Notes under the pieces: model-generated
What the model saw: only the letters and a program-made list of their open reading frames with translations
The model's database searches: none
What the model was told of the DNA's origin: nothing
Made by a program: the position numbers and the translations under genes
Part shown: positions 10,550 through 22,453 of the stretch, piece by piece
Layout: each line of letters opens with the position of its first letter
Numbering within the stretch: position 1 is the stretch's first letter
NCBI GenBank assembly: GCA_028571685.1
Contig: CM053142.1
Coordinates: forward strand, 67,543,296 to 67,607,295
Direction of reading: 5' to 3'
From: Heterohyrax brucei
Lineage: Eukaryota; Chordata; Mammalia; Hyracoidea; Procaviidae
DNA length: 64,000 bases

Positions 10550-11300
10550 CTCAAAATCCTAAAACGTAGGATCAAGGATGAGAAACTAATGAGAAAGTCA
10601 TTTCAGGAAGCACTTCCCTCAATAACAAAATTCACAAATTAGAACTTTGATGAACTGCCCAAATGAAACCTACCTATTTAAAGCCCATCCTACACTACTG
10701 TCTAGAATGTGGCTAATGAGATTAAGGTGTAAATGTCCCTTCCTGTATGTCATGAAGAAGGAAGTATCCCATCTAAGACATAATTGGTCAAAACAGTTCA
10801 ATTACTTAATTGCAACCTGTTTTGCAAGAATGTTGACAAGAAGGAACATGATGATTCAACAGTGAACAAAATATAATCCTGCCCTGGGTCCCTCTACAGA
10901 GACATACACATACAAGCACACATTAAAGGAGGTTGACGAACTAATCTACTGGGTGTATTTGGTGGGTTCTCTCCATGTCCATCACACCCCTCCGCAATCC
11001 CAAGCATCTCCCATCTCTGGGCCATCTCTTTCTCCTGATAGCCAAGATTAAAGATGCCTTTCTTATTCCCATCTTTTCGTAGAAAGTGGAACAGGTTTCT
11101 GTTGCCCAGAATGGACTTGGTCTAAGGTTAAATCCCAAGGTAGCTCTTCCAATTATAACTCCCATTCCTAACCCACTGAGGCTCTGGGTCTGGGGGAGAT
11201 GCTACAGTCATAAGAAAAAAAAAAAGCAGATGTGAAGGATACCAATGGAAACTGAGAATTTTATGAAAAATTCCAAATACATTTATGGACTATAAGTATT
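10550..11300. other. No recognised feature
   Basis: No exon, repeat or motif that I can support in this stretch. Confidence 0.4.
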
Positions 11301-11304
11301 ACTC

Positions 11305-11480
11305 AGAAACCCTGGTGGCATAAGGGACCAATCGCTGTGTACTACGTCTGCTAACCAAAAGGTTGGAAGTTCAAATCTTCCAGGCACTCCTTGGAAACTC
11401 TATGGGGCAGTTCTACCCTCACCTCTAGGGTCGCTATGAGTCAGACCCAACTCAACGGCAGTGGGTTTGGTTTTAAATAT
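11305..11480 (+). repeat. AfroSINE, nearly full length
   Basis: Head 'gaaaccctggtggcataag', B-box region 'ggttggaagttcaaatct', then 'aaactctatggggcagttct' and the tail 'gggtcgctatgagtcaga', 'ggcagtgggtttggtttt'. Confidence 0.85.
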
Positions 11481-11807
11481 TATTCAGAAATTTCTCCTAT
11501 GTTAGACCTTTGTTAACTGTAAATTTATATGATATAGACAGTAAACTTCTTCTTCTAGATTGTACTCTCCTTAAGTACAAGTATAGAGTCTCTCTTGTTG
11601 ACCATTGGATCCTTAGCCCCTAATCCAGGCCCTACCATGCAATCAGTTTTAGGGGCAGAACAAATGTTTTTGTACAACTTTGAGAAGAGGTGAATCTCAG
11701 TGGCAAGCATCAACTACAGTGGGATAACCTTTAGGGTAAAACCATGCAGAAGCTACAAGAATTGTTCGTGCACACACTTAAGATACCCCTGGAGCTCCCA
11801 GAGTTAT

Positions 11808-11834
11808 TAAGCCAGATCTTAAGTGTTCAGCTGC
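11808..11834 (+). repeat. AfroSINE head, left of an LTR element
   Basis: 'cttaagtgttcagctgc' fits the tRNA-like head and continues as 'tgttaaccaaaaggttgac' at 13921, on the other side of the 2.1 kb element. Confidence 0.6.
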
Positions 11835-12370
11835 TGTCATGGATTGTACTGTGTCCCCCCCAAAATATGTGTAGCCATGTGGCTGGGCCATGATTCCCTG
11901 TATTCTATGATTGTTCTACATTCTGTGATTTCCCTGTGCTGCATGCTAAAAGATTAGGGTAGGACTCTAAATACCTTCACAGGATTATCTCCCTGCTCCA
12001 CTGTAAAGGGAGTTTCCCCTAGAGTATGGCTTAACCCACTGGCTTGCCTCACCCTTAGTCCTTTTGTCCTATAAGAGATAAAAGTAAAGAGAAGCAAGCA
12101 GAGAATTGGGAACCTCACACCATCAAGAAGCAGTACCAAGAGAAGAGCACGTCCTTCAGACCTGAGGTTCCTGTGTCAAGAAGCTCCCTGGACAAAGACT
12201 GATGCAATACCGGACTTTCCTCCAGAGCCAACAAGGGGGAAAGCCTTCCCCTGGAGCAGACATCTGAATATGGACTTGTAGCCTACCGGACTGTGCAAGA
12301 ATAAACCTTTTTTTGTTAAACCATCCACTCTGTGCTATTTCTGTTACAGCACCCATAGCTGACTAAAACT
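11835..12370 (+). repeat. 5' LTR of the MaLR element
   Basis: TGTCATGGATTGTACTGTG through 'agctgactaaaact'; the terminal A of the usual ACA is mutated. It carries a duplicated 'taacccactggcttgcctca' stretch not present in the 3' LTR. Confidence 0.85.
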
Positions 12371-13399
12371 GAATTTGGTACCGTGACAGTAGGGTGCTGT
12401 TCTAGCAAACACCTAAAATGTGGGAGCCATTTTGAAACTGTGAATGGATACAAGATTCAGAAGGAATGAAGAAGGCGCAGATGGTGAGAAGCAACAGACG
12501 ACTGGTGGCAGTAGCAGCAGCAGCAACAGAACCAGAGGCAGTGCTGGAACCGATCCACAGAGCAAGAGAGCTAAGGGCCTCTGCACAGAGTTTTCCTTGC
12601 AGAACGGGGTGCCTCCAGGCACTTGAATTGGTGGAGCTAGCCTTGCTGACCCATAGAGTAAGAAAGCTGAGTGCCTTTGTGTAAGACGCTTTCCAGCAGG
12701 AGGGCAGTGCCTCCTGGCACTTGAAACTTGAATCAGTGGAGCTACAGAGCTTTGGAACACTTGCCCCGGCAGGGCAGATGTGGGCCTGAGGCTTAGACCA
12801 TGCGGCCATAGGATGCAGAAGCTGAAGAGACAAACAGCATGAGAAGCTGAGCTGCCTCAGTTTCAAAAGTTATGGACATGACCTCAGGGGTTCGAAAGGG
12901 TGGAATTGCCACTCATTTGGGCTTAAGGTGCACCTAAAGCCGATGGGGCAGAGTTTCTGTCCAAGTGGGCCTTCAAGGCAGAGTTGTAGTAGAGGGCTGA
13001 GGGATCTCCACTCAGAATCCAGCGAGTTTGGTCAATACCTAGAGTCTGAAGGGCAGGGCCATTGTGCAGAATGTCTCAGAAAATGTACGCATATTTTCAA
13101 AGCTTTGAGACCTAATGTAACCAGTTCTGCTGACTTGTCTGTTGCTTCTTAATGCCTTCTTTCCCTGCAATTTCTCCCGTACGTAATGGAATGTCTAACT
13201 TGTGCCTGTTCTGCCACTGCACCTTTAGAAGCAGATAGCTTACCATCTAGGTTTCACTGATGTAGAAGAGCTTTTGTATTTTGGACTTAGAACAGATTTA
13301 AGACTTCTATCATGTGGAGTAGACATGATTTTGCTGTGATGCGATGAACGTGTTACATGTTTCAATGATGTGATTTTGGGAGTCCCAAAAATTTGGGGC
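12371..13399 (+). mobile_element. MaLR internal region
   Basis: A primer-binding-like site lies at about 12376. A (cag/gca)-rich patch 'ggcagtagcagcagcagcaa' lies near 12507, followed by three degenerate 'gtgcctcc(a/t)ggcacttgaa' units (about 12608 and 12708). It ends 'atttggggc' before the 3' LTR. No coding frame of substance. Confidence 0.75.
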
Positions 13400-13919
13400 T
13401 GTCATGGATTGAATTATATCTTGCCAAAAATATTTGTAGCCATATGGCTGGATCATGATTCCCTGTATTCTGATTGTCCTCCATTTTGTGATTTTCCTGT
13501 GCTGTATGTTAAAGGATTAGGGTGGGACTGTAAATACCTTCATAGGATTATCTCCCTGCTCCACTGTAAAGGGAGTTTCCCTGGAGTATGGTTTGTCCCA
13601 CCCTTAATCCTTTCATCCTACAAGAGATAAAAGTAAAGAGAAGCAAACAGAGAATTGGGAACCTCATAACATCAAGCAAGCAGCACCGGGAGAAGAATGC
13701 ATCCTTCAGACCTGAGGTTCCTGTGCCAAGACACTGGACAAAGACTGATTGATGCAGTGCTAGACTTCCTCCAGAGCTAACAAGGGGGAAAGCTTTGCCT
13801 GGAGCAGACATCTGAATTTGGACCTGTAGCCTACCATACTGTGTAAGAATAAACCTGTCTTTGTTAAAGCCATCCACTCTGTAGTATTTCTGTTAGAACA
13901 CCACTAGTTGACTAAAACA
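13400..13919 (+). repeat. 3' LTR of the MaLR element
   Basis: TGTCATGGATTGAATTATATC to 'gttgactaaaaca', with AATAAA at about 13848. It diverges from the 5' LTR by many substitutions, so the insertion is old. Confidence 0.85.
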
Positions 13920-14050
13920 GCTGTTAACCAAAAGGTTGACAGTTTGAATCTACCAGCCACTCCTTGGAAACCTTATGCAGCAATTCTACTCTGTCCTATA
14001 GGGTCACTATGAGTCAGAGTCAACTTGATGACAATGGGTTTAGTTTCTTG
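13920..14050 (+). repeat. AfroSINE body, right of the LTR element
   Basis: 'gctgttaaccaaaaggttga' to 'gacaatgggtttagtttct'. Completes the SINE begun at about 11808. Confidence 0.8.
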
Positions 14051-14364
14051 TAGACCTTGTAATAACTAACAGGGGCAAACCTTGAGAGGCATACTTTTTT
14101 CTTCTTATAACTCAATCTCTACTAGGCTGCTGTGGTGTGGCTTCAAAGCAGATAGCTCTTACTTAAATTTACGGTATCTCCATACCTGACTATCAGTGAA
14201 GTTCTGGTCACCACATCACAAGGAGAGAAGTAGGAGAAGTACCCTTGATGAAGGGAAAGTATAAGCATACAAGAGCTACTCTGTAGAGGAGTGGAAGCCT
14301 GCCACGAGAACCTAGATTTAAGATATTAGGATTCAGCAACTGGGACAGGTCAGGGCAAATAGAA

Positions 14365-14500
14365 TGCCTCTCAACTTGGATGCACATTGTAATGACCCAA
14401 GTTTAAGTTACAATGCCTGGGTTCCATCCCCACAAATCTGAATTTGATCTGCTTGGGTGATTCCATTGTGTAGCCAGGGCTCAGAACATTGGTCTACAGA
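14365..14500 (+). repeat. MER5-like hAT fragment
   Basis: 'gggttccatccccacaaatc', 'tgaatttgatctgcttggg' and 'aacattggtctac' follow the MER5 order of segments. Diverged. Confidence 0.45.
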
Positions 14501-14599
14501 ATCACTAACAGTATCAAAAAGTTGGTAACAGATCTAATCATAAGCTCCTGAAATATCAGAAGGAAGACTGTCCCTAGAATTTGAACAAGATAATTCTAG

Positions 14600-14880
14600 G
14601 GCAAAAATAATAAAGTGCCACTTAGTACAACAGGGATAAAAATTTACCCAGTAGCCGTTCATCTGACTTTTCTGCTGAAACAATGCTGGCCAGAAAACAA
14701 TGGGCAGACATGTTCAAAGTCCTGCACGAGAAAAACTTCCATCCCAGAACAATCTATCCCGCTAAACTGTCTATCAACTATAATGGTGAAATTAAGACTT
14801 TTGAAAATAAAGAGAAATTTAAAGACTTCATAAAAACTAAACCCAAATTACATGAATTATTGAAAGAAGCTCTTCCCTAA
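14600..14880 (+). pseudogene. L1 copy 1 ORF1, C-terminal remnant
   Basis: Encodes ARKQWADMFKVLHEKNFHPR ... YPAKLS ... LHELLKEALP, the conserved C-terminal domain of the L1 ORF1 RNA-binding protein. The N-terminal coiled coil is absent through 5' truncation. Confidence 0.85.
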
Positions 14881-15310
14881 ATATATGTTTTAGGTGATAA
14901 TTTAAAGCACTTCATCCAAATTTCTAATCAGCTAAGGAAGGCACAAAACTTCATCAAAACAAGCCAAAAACTACAATATTATAATAAGGGAATTCATGGT
15001 CATATCATGACAACTATAATATTACATTTAAAGAGGGATACACTATAATAGTTACAGTTGTTTTTTTGATGCAGCAACAGTTTCTGACTTCTAAAATAAT
15101 TAAAATTGATTTCAATAATTATACATTAAGGGGGATTAGGTATGTAGCCATAGAAATAATTAACAATAAACCATTTGCAATGAAAAATCACAATACAGGA
15201 GTCTCAATAAATATAAAATCAAAACTCACACCATCCATAAAGAAGAATGTCCCAAGACAGATTAATAAGAACAACAGAGAAAACACCAACATGAAAATAA
15301 ACACATTGCA

Positions 15311-16158
15311 ATGACATCACTAAATGTATATGTGTCCATAATCACATTGAATGTAAATGGTCTGAATGCTCCAGTAAAGCGACAGCGAGTGATATCGTGG
15401 ATCAAAAGACATGACCCATCTATATGTTGCTTAAAACAAACACATCTTAGACTTAAGGATAAGAACAAGTTGAGAATTAAAGGTTGTAATAATATATATC
15501 AAGCTAATAATACACATAAAAGAGCAAGTGTGGCAATATTAATTTCAGATAAAATAGATTTTAATGTGAAGTCCACTATTATGGACAAGGATGGTCACTA
15601 TTTATTGCTGAAAGGTTCAATACTCAAGCAAGACTTAACAATATTAAGTATTTATGCACCCAATACCAAAGCACCTAAATACATTGAACAAATACTGACA
15701 ACATTGAAAAATGAGATTGATCATTCCACAATAATAGTTGGGAACTTTAACACTCCCCTTTCAGTTATGGATAGATCATCCAGAAAAAAGCTCAGTAAAG
15801 ATATAGAAGATCTTGTTGCAACAATCAACCAACTTGACCTTATTGACATATACAGATCTTTTCATCCATCAACAGATAAATATACCTTCTTCTCCAAAGC
15901 ACATGGAACATTCTCCAGAATAGACCATATGTTGGGTCCTAAAACTATTCTCCATAAAATCCAAAACATTGATTTATTGCAAAGTACCTTCTCAGACCAC
16001 AGAGCTATAAAAGTTGAAATCAGTAACAGAAAAATCATAGGTAAAAATTCCAACTTGTGGAAACTGAACAACACTTTACTCATAAAGCCTTGGGTTATAA
16101 AAGAAATCAAAGACACATTAAAGAAATTTATGGATTCATATGAGAACAAGAACACATC
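15311..16158 (+). pseudogene. L1 copy 1 ORF2, endonuclease part
   Basis: An open frame from ATG 15311 encodes the apurinic/apyrimidinic-type endonuclease domain (ITLNVNGLNAPVKRQR, IYAPNTKAP, IDHMLG, SDHRAIK). Two catalytic positions differ from active L1. The usual QETHL reads KQTHL, losing the metal-binding Glu. The usual GDFN reads GNFN, losing an Asp. The catalytic His in SDH is present. The frame ends inside the inserted LTR. Confidence 0.85.
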
Positions 16159-16660
16159 TGTCATGGTTGGAATTGTGTCCCCCCAAAAATGTGTGCAGCC
16201 ATGTGGCTGGGATATGGTTCCCAGTATCTTGGGACTGTCCTCCATTGTGTGGTTTTGCTAACCTGTATGTTAAAGGATTAGGGTGGGGCTGTGAATTCCT
16301 GCTGTAGGGGGAGTTTCCCTGGAGTATGGCTTGCCCCACCCTTAATGCTTTTAGCTTGCAAGGAATAAAAGGAAAAAGAAACAAAGGACAATTCGAGAAC
16401 CTCGCTACCATCAAGCAAGCAGCACCGGGAGCAGAGCGCATCCTTCAGACCAGAGGTTCTTGCGTGAGGACGCTCCCTGGACAAAGACTGATGCAATACC
16501 GGACTTTCCTCCAGAGCCGACAAGGGGAAAGTCTTTCCCTGGAGCGGACACCCTGAATATGGACTTGCAACCTACTGGACTGTGTAAGAATAAATCTTTC
16601 TTTGTTAAAGCCATCCACTCTGTGGTATTTCTGTTAGAGCAGCCCTAGCTGACTAAAACA
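16159..16660 (+). mobile_element. Solo LTR (MaLR type) inside L1 ORF2
   Basis: TGTCATGGTTGG to 'gctgactaaaaca'. Perfect 5-bp duplication ACATC at 16154-16158 and 16661-16665. Removing LTR plus one duplicate re-joins the L1 codons in frame. Confidence 0.93.
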
Positions 16661-17266
16661 ACATCCTACCAGAATTTATGGGATACAGCAAAAGCAGTGC
16701 TCAGAGGACAGTTTATAAATGCACACTTGTGGAAAGAAGAAAGAACACAAATTAAAGAATTAACCTCGCAGCTTGAACAAGTAGAAAGAGAGCAACAAAG
16801 AAACCCCTCAGGCACCAGAAGAAAACAGATTATAAGGATTAGAGCAGAACTAAATGAATTAGAGAATAGAAAAACAATTGAAAAAATTAACAAAACCAAA
16901 AGTTGGTTCTTCAAAAAGATCAACAAAATTGATAAACCATTGGCTAAACTTACAAAAGAAAAACAACAGAAGATACAAATAACCCAATTAAGAAATGAGT
17001 TGGGAGATATTACAACAGACCCATCTGAAATAAAATATATCATAACAGAATACTATGAAAAGCTATACTCTGACAGGTTTGCAAACCTGGGGGAAATGGA
17101 CAAATTTCTAGATTCATATGACTCACGAAGACTATCACAAGGAGAAATAGATCAACTTAATAAATCTATCACAAAGGAAGAGATTGAGGAAGTCATCAAA
17201 AATCTATCAACCAAAAAAAAGTCCTGGTCCAGACGACTTTACTGGAGAAAACTACCAAACTTTTAG
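16661..17266 (+). pseudogene. L1 copy 1 ORF2, linker before the reverse transcriptase
   Basis: The frame continues L1 ORF2 right after the LTR (LWDTAKAVLRGQFINAH, then a lysine-rich stretch KKINKIDKPLAKLTKEKQQK). The L1 frame breaks at an A-run near 17,215, where the region before the RT domain shifts frame. Confidence 0.85.
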
Positions 17267-17400
17267 AGAAGAATTAACTCCAATACTAATGAGGCTATTT
17301 CACACTATAGAAAGACGTGAAATACTTCTAAATTCATAACCCTGATACCAAAACCAGGGAAAGATCCCACAAAAAAGAAAATTACAGACCAATATCACTG

Positions 17401-19287
17401 ATGAATCTAGATGCAAAAATCTTCAACAAAATTCTAGCCAATAGAATTCAACAACATATAAAAACAATCATTCATCATGATCAAGTTGGTTTCATTCCAG
17501 AGATGCAAGGCTGGTTCAACATCAGAAAAACAATTAATGTAATCAACCATATTAATAACACAAAAGATAAAAATCACCTGATTTTGTCAATTGATGAAGA
17601 AAAGGCATTTGACAAAGTTCAACATCCATTCATGCTTAAAACTCTCAGAAAAATAGGAATAAAAGGGAAATTCCTCAATATAATCAATAGCATCTATGCA
17701 AACCCAACTGCTTTCATCATCCTGAATGATGAAAGACTGAAAGAATTCCCTTTGAGAACGGGAGCTAGACAAGGATGCCCACTCTCACCACTTCTATACA
17801 ACATTGTCCTAGAAGTTCTAGCCAGAACAATTAGACAAGACAAAGAAATAAAAGGCATCCGTATTGGCCCTGAAGAAGTAAAGATTTCCCTCTTTGCAGA
17901 TGATATGATTGTTTATACAGAGAATCCAAAGAAATCCATAAGTAAACTATTAGAGCTAATGGAAGAATTCAGCAAAGTATCGGGATTCAAGATAAACATA
18001 ACTAAGTCAGTGGGATTCCTTTATACCAATAATGAAATTATTAATGAAGAAATCACCAAATCAATTCCATTTACTATAGCCCCCAAGAAGATAAAATACC
18101 TAGGAATAAATCTAACTAGAGAAATAAGAGATCTTTACAGAGAAAATTACAAGACATTGCTACAAGAAATTAGGAGGGACTTACATAAGTGGAATAATCT
18201 GCCCTCCTCATGGATAGGAAGACTAAATATTGTGAAAATGTCTATTTTGCCCAGAGCACTCTACTTATATAATGCAATCCCAATACAAATTCCAACGACA
18301 TTTTTTAATGAGATGGAGAAACAAATTATCAGCTTTATTTGGAAACGAAAGAAACCCCGAATAAGTAAAACACTACTGAAAAAGAAAAACATGCTGGGAG
18401 GCCTCTCACTACCTGACTTTAAAACCTATTACACTGCCACAGTAGTCAAAACAGCCTGGTACTGGTACAAAAAGAGACATACAGACCAATGGAACAAAGT
18501 AGAGACCCCAGAGATGCCACCATCCTCTTATGAACAGCTGATATTTGACAAAGGTCCTAAGATTTTGAACTGGGGTAAGAACAGTCTCTTTAACAAATGG
18601 TGCTGGCATAATTGGATTTCTATCTGCAAAAAATTGAAACAAGACCCATATCTCACACCTTATACAAAAATCAACTCAAATTGGATAAAAGACGTGAATA
18701 TAAAAACTAAAACGATAAAGCTCATCCAAGATAAGATAGGGTCAACAATGGATGTTTTAACATGCAATATAGACAGACTTCAAAATCTGACAAACAAAAC
18801 ACATTCATCAGAAGAGAAAATAGATACATGGGGATTAATAAGAATCAAACACTTTTGCTCATCCAAAGACTTCCTCAAAAGAATTAAAAGACCACCTACA
18901 GAATGGGAAAAAATATTTGGCAACTCTATGTCAGACCGACGCCTGATCTCCATAATCTATAAGGTTCTACAAAATATCAATAAGAAAGGGACAAATCATC
19001 CAATTAAGCGATGGGCAAAGGAGATGGACAGACACTTCTCTAAAGAGGAGACCCAGGCAGCCAAAACACACATACAGACATGTTCACGATCATTAATTAT
19101 TAAAGAAATTCAAATCAAAACGACAATTAGATACCACCTCACCCCAGTGAGATTGGTCATGATTCAAAAATCACAAAACAATAAATGTTGGAGAGGCTGT
19201 GGAGAGATGGAACTCTCCTTCCCTGTTGGTGGGATTGCAGAATGGTGCAACCTCTTTGGAAAGCAATTTGGCGTTACCTTAAAATAA
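17401..19287 (+). pseudogene. L1 copy 1 ORF2, reverse transcriptase and C-terminal part
   Basis: A long open stretch of 628 codons covers the RT domain. [12 protein letters not shown] is the RT fingers/palm motif and [10 protein letters not shown] holds the catalytic FADD. The conserved tail follows ([20 protein letters not shown]) and reaches the CCHC-like region ([19 protein letters not shown]). It shifts frame near 19,230. The RT motifs are intact, but the ORF is severed from its endonuclease by an LTR and two frameshifts. Confidence 0.9.
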
Positions 19288-19617
19288 TGAATATAGATAT
19301 ACCACTTGACCGTTATTCCTGTGCTCGGAATATATCCTACAAAATCAAGGCCATTCACACCAACTGCTACATGCACACAAATATTCATTGCAGCACAGTC
19401 CACGACAGCAAAAAGTTGGAATCAACCCAGATGCCCAACAACGGAAGAGTGGATACGTAAACTTTGGTATATATACTCCATGGAGTACTATTCACTGATA
19501 AAGAACAACGATGGTAGCAGGAAACATCTCTCAGTTTGGTCTCAACTGGAGGACACTATATTGAGTGAAACTAATCAGCGACAGAAGGACAATTATTATA
19601 AGAGACCCCTAAAATAA
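19288..19617 (+). pseudogene. L1 copy 1 ORF2, last segment in another frame
   Basis: After a frameshift the C-terminal L1 peptides continue (NQPRCPTTEEWIRKLW, IYSMEYYSLIKNND, LEDTILSETNQRQKD) to a TAA at 19615. Confidence 0.8.
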
Positions 19618-19882
19618 AAACTTAAAAGCATACTCATACATAATAGAAAACTCTCTGACGGCTACAAGGGTGGGGAAGGTGGGAGGGTGGGAAGGCAAGG
19701 GGCGAGGGTTTAGATTAGTTAATTGTTAGAAATTTGGTAGGGCGAATTGGTGACAATTCACATTAGTAAGAAGATCAGTATTAATGAGACTTCAACACAA
19801 CTTGTGTACTACTCCTCTCTTAACCCAATATTGTAAGCACAGAGTATGTACACTTTCATTTTTTTATTTAATAAAAAAAAAA
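19618..19882 (+). repeat. L1 copy 1 3' UTR with G-rich tract
   Basis: At 19667-19710 a run of G3-G4 blocks ('ggtggggaaggtgggaggg') precedes an AT-rich end with 'aataaaaaaaaaa'. G-quadruplex-prone tracts are usual in L1 3' UTRs. Confidence 0.8.
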
Positions 19883-19914
19883 TTACAACTAGAGAACTAC
19901 CTTGGCCTGGGTGT

Positions 19915-20596
19915 TAAAAATGTGGGTGCTAAAACTTAGCAACCAAAAGACAAATTACCCTATCAAAAAATGGAGCAAAGGACATGAACATTTTACCAAA
20001 GAATATATTCAAATAGCCAACAAACACATGAAAAGATGCTCAGTCATTAGCCATTCAAAAAAAAACCCACTGCCATTGAGTCTGACTCATAGTAACCCTA
20101 TCTCCATTACCAAAACCAAACCAAGTTGATTCCAACTTATGGTGATCCCATAGACAGAGTAGAACAGTCCCAAACAGATTTTCCAAGGAGAGCCTGGCAG
20201 ATTTGACCAGCTGATATTCTGGTTAGTAGCCATAGCACTTAACCAGGGTTTCCCTATATCCATTAGAAAGATGCAAATGAAAACCACAATGAGATACCAT
20301 CACACCCCCACAAGAATGGCAAGGAACAACAACAACAAAAGAAAAAGGAACAAGTGTTTGTGAGGCTGTAGAGAAACTGGGACCCCTATCTACTGTTCTG
20401 GGAATGTAAAATTATACAGCCACTGTGGAAAACAGTTTGGTGGTTCCTCAAGAAGTTGAACATAGAAATCCAGCACAACTAGATGGTGTTCAGCTACCAT
20501 CATCAAATGCTCTGACAAGGGTCACAATAGAGGGTCCTAGACAGAGCTTGAGAAAAATAATTCAAAATTCAAACTCACAAAAAAAAAAAAAAGACC
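19915..20596 (+). mobile_element. Older L1 (type B 3' UTR), left part
   Basis: ORF2 C-terminal remnants ('aaaatggagcaaaggacatg', 'accacaatgagataccatc', 'cactgtggaaaacagtttgg') run into a distinct 3' UTR ('gctctgacaagggtcacaat', 'agggtcctagacagagctt'). The 3' UTR stops at an A-run where L1 copy 2 begins and resumes at 27701. Confidence 0.75.
20060..20255 (-). repeat. AfroSINE(s) inside the older L1
   Basis: 'aaacccactgccattgagtc' followed by a second start 'accaaaccaagttgattcca' and 'agccatagcacttaaccagg'. It appears to be one SINE with a partial duplicated tail or two stacked copies. Confidence 0.75.
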
Positions 20597-21550
20597 GGGG
20601 CACAGTCAAGATGGTGGACTAAACACAGGTCTCCCTAAATCCCTCTGAAAACCAAGGCCTGAACTGATAATAATTAAACAGAGTCTTCTAGACACCTAGT
20701 GAGCCCTAGGACACAGCATAGGACTGTCTATTTGGTCTACATACCCCTGAGCGGGAAGCTCCTCTTTCGCAGACTCCCACCCTTGCTGGGCCCCGGCTCT
20801 CACGGACTGAAGGTAAATCGCCATTTTAACTTATTTTTTCCTCTGCTTTAGCCAGCGGGAGGGGCTGAGGTGGCCAGCAGCAAGCCTCAGATGCACTGCT
20901 GATGAGATGAGCAAGCAGAGTCACCATACTTTGAGAGCCTGGCCTTGGAATCTGCGTGATTTGGCACCTCTGACCTCTGTCTCAGAATCTCCGAATCTCT
21001 GCCATTAAATAACCTTTTTCCAGGCGGGCAGGGGAGATTCTACAGGACGCTATCATGATTCACTGGGAGGCAGAGTATCCTATATGGAGGCCTCAGGTGG
21101 ACCTAATTCTCAGGCTGGGAGGCAAGGCCTGCCTGGAGACCACTTTTCTGGCAGTAAAGCAGGCTTTGATATAGTGGTGCTTACTTTGCCAGCTGGGAAG
21201 AGGGACTTGCACACCTGAAAGCCTGACTAATTTTGGAAGCTGTCAGATAACTTTTACCTTTCAGTAGAGAAATAACTGCAGTGCATCCTGACGGCATCTC
21301 TTCCAGCCTTTCCTGTCTCACATTATAGGGTCTCACAGCTCCCCAGTGACTCTACCAGAGGGGCTGTATCTCTGCCAATCAGGAGGTTTCTTTGCCAACC
21401 AGAGATTCCACTGAGCCCAGTCACTGGAATACATAGAGGTATCTGGTGATCAACTTTCTTTTAAGACTGAGCTTTAGATCCTGTTAAGGTAAGACCAGAG
21501 AAACAAAACAATCTCTGGATGCCCAAAAAGCAACAAACTTTGGGCCAAAA
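20597..21550 (+). promoter_or_regulatory. L1 copy 2 5' UTR (former internal promoter)
   Basis: Non-coding lead region between the 'caagatggtgg' start and ORF1. It contains GC-richer segments ('ggcgggcaggggagattcta') than the rest of the element. Assigned by position. Confidence 0.65.
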
Positions 21551-22453
21551 CATTAGGAAGAATTCACCTATGGCATGAGAAGGCCCGCAAAAGAAAAATC
21601 CAAAGAACTTCCCAGACAAAGAGGCCTTTCTGAAACTATCAGAGGGTGAGTACAAAAGGATTATACAGAGAGCCCTCCTAGACCTTATACAAAATGTAGC
21701 AGAGCAAAATGAAAAATTAAGCAAGCTGTTCAATCTGATGGAACACCAGTACTCTGAAATCCAAATGATCAGTAACAAAATCAAAGAGAGAGAAAATGCA
21801 GCTCCAAGCCAAGAAAACAGAATTGAACAAACGGAAAATAGACTTTCTGATTTGGAAGACAGAGCTACTAACTCCAGCATCTATAAGGAGAAATCAGAAA
21901 AAAGAAACAAGAAAAAGGAAGAAGTACTAAGAAGCATGTAGACTCCATTAAGAGGAAAAATCTATGACTAACTAGAGTTCCTGGACACAGTGGGACACCT
22001 GAGAACACAGAGAGTATTGTGGCTGAGCTGCAGATGGCAAACTTCCCAGAAATTATGAAAGAAGACAATATAGATATCCAAGATGCATATCAAATGCCAC
22101 TCAATATAGATCCCAAAAGAAGGACTCCAAGACATATTATAATGAAGCTTAATAAAATGAAACACAAGTAGAAACTCTTAAACACAGCAAGACTCCAAGC
22201 AAAGCTAACATTCAGGGGGAAACTCTGTAGGCTTTCGTCAGATTTCTCAGAAGAAATGATGCTGGCATGCAGGCAATGGGACAACACATTCAACGCCCTG
22301 AAGGAGAACTTCCAACCAAGAATTACGTATCCTGAAAAACTGTCTTTCAAATATGAAAATGAAATTAAGACATTCACAGATAAACAGAAACTCAGAGACT
22401 TTGTAAAAACCAAACCAAAGCTACAAGAAATACTGAAAGAAGCTCTTGGCTGA
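21550..22453 (+). pseudogene. L1 copy 2 ORF1
   Basis: Interrupted frames. The N-terminal half is charged and coiled-coil-like (KLSEGEYKRIIQRALLDL; IEQTENRLSDLEDRA). The C-terminal half has FQPRITYPEKLSFKYENE and ends KLQEILKEALG at TGA 22451. A stop after LRSM and a lost middle section separate the halves. Confidence 0.85.

Larger units (their letters stand above)
11835..13919 (+). mobile_element. Complete non-autonomous ERVL-MaLR element (LTR-internal-LTR)
   Basis: Two direct LTRs (11835-12370 and 13400-13919) flank about 1 kb of non-coding internal DNA. Flanks are GCTGC (11830-11834) and GCTGT (13920-13924), a 4/5 match to a 5-bp duplication. The internal starts with a primer-binding-site-like 'tttggtaccgtgacag' and 'gggtgctgttctagcaaaca', the MaLR/ERVL internal start. 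No gag or pol is recognisable. Confidence 0.85.
14585..19882 (+). mobile_element. L1 copy 1, 5'-truncated, split by a solo LTR
   Basis: Holds the last part of ORF1, the ORF1-ORF2 spacer, all of a decayed ORF2, and a short 3' UTR with a G-rich tract and poly(A) ending at 19882. A 502-bp LTR interrupts ORF2. The left boundary is approximate because ORF1 similarity fades near 14,585. Confidence 0.85.

Noticed and set aside
11305-11480. tRNA gene
   Set aside because: The A-box and B-box-like parts belong to the AfroSINE head; no cloverleaf can be drawn and the family is repeated across the window.
17401-19287. 628-codon open frame as a host gene
   Set aside because: L1 reverse transcriptase with the FADD motif, inside a broken L1.
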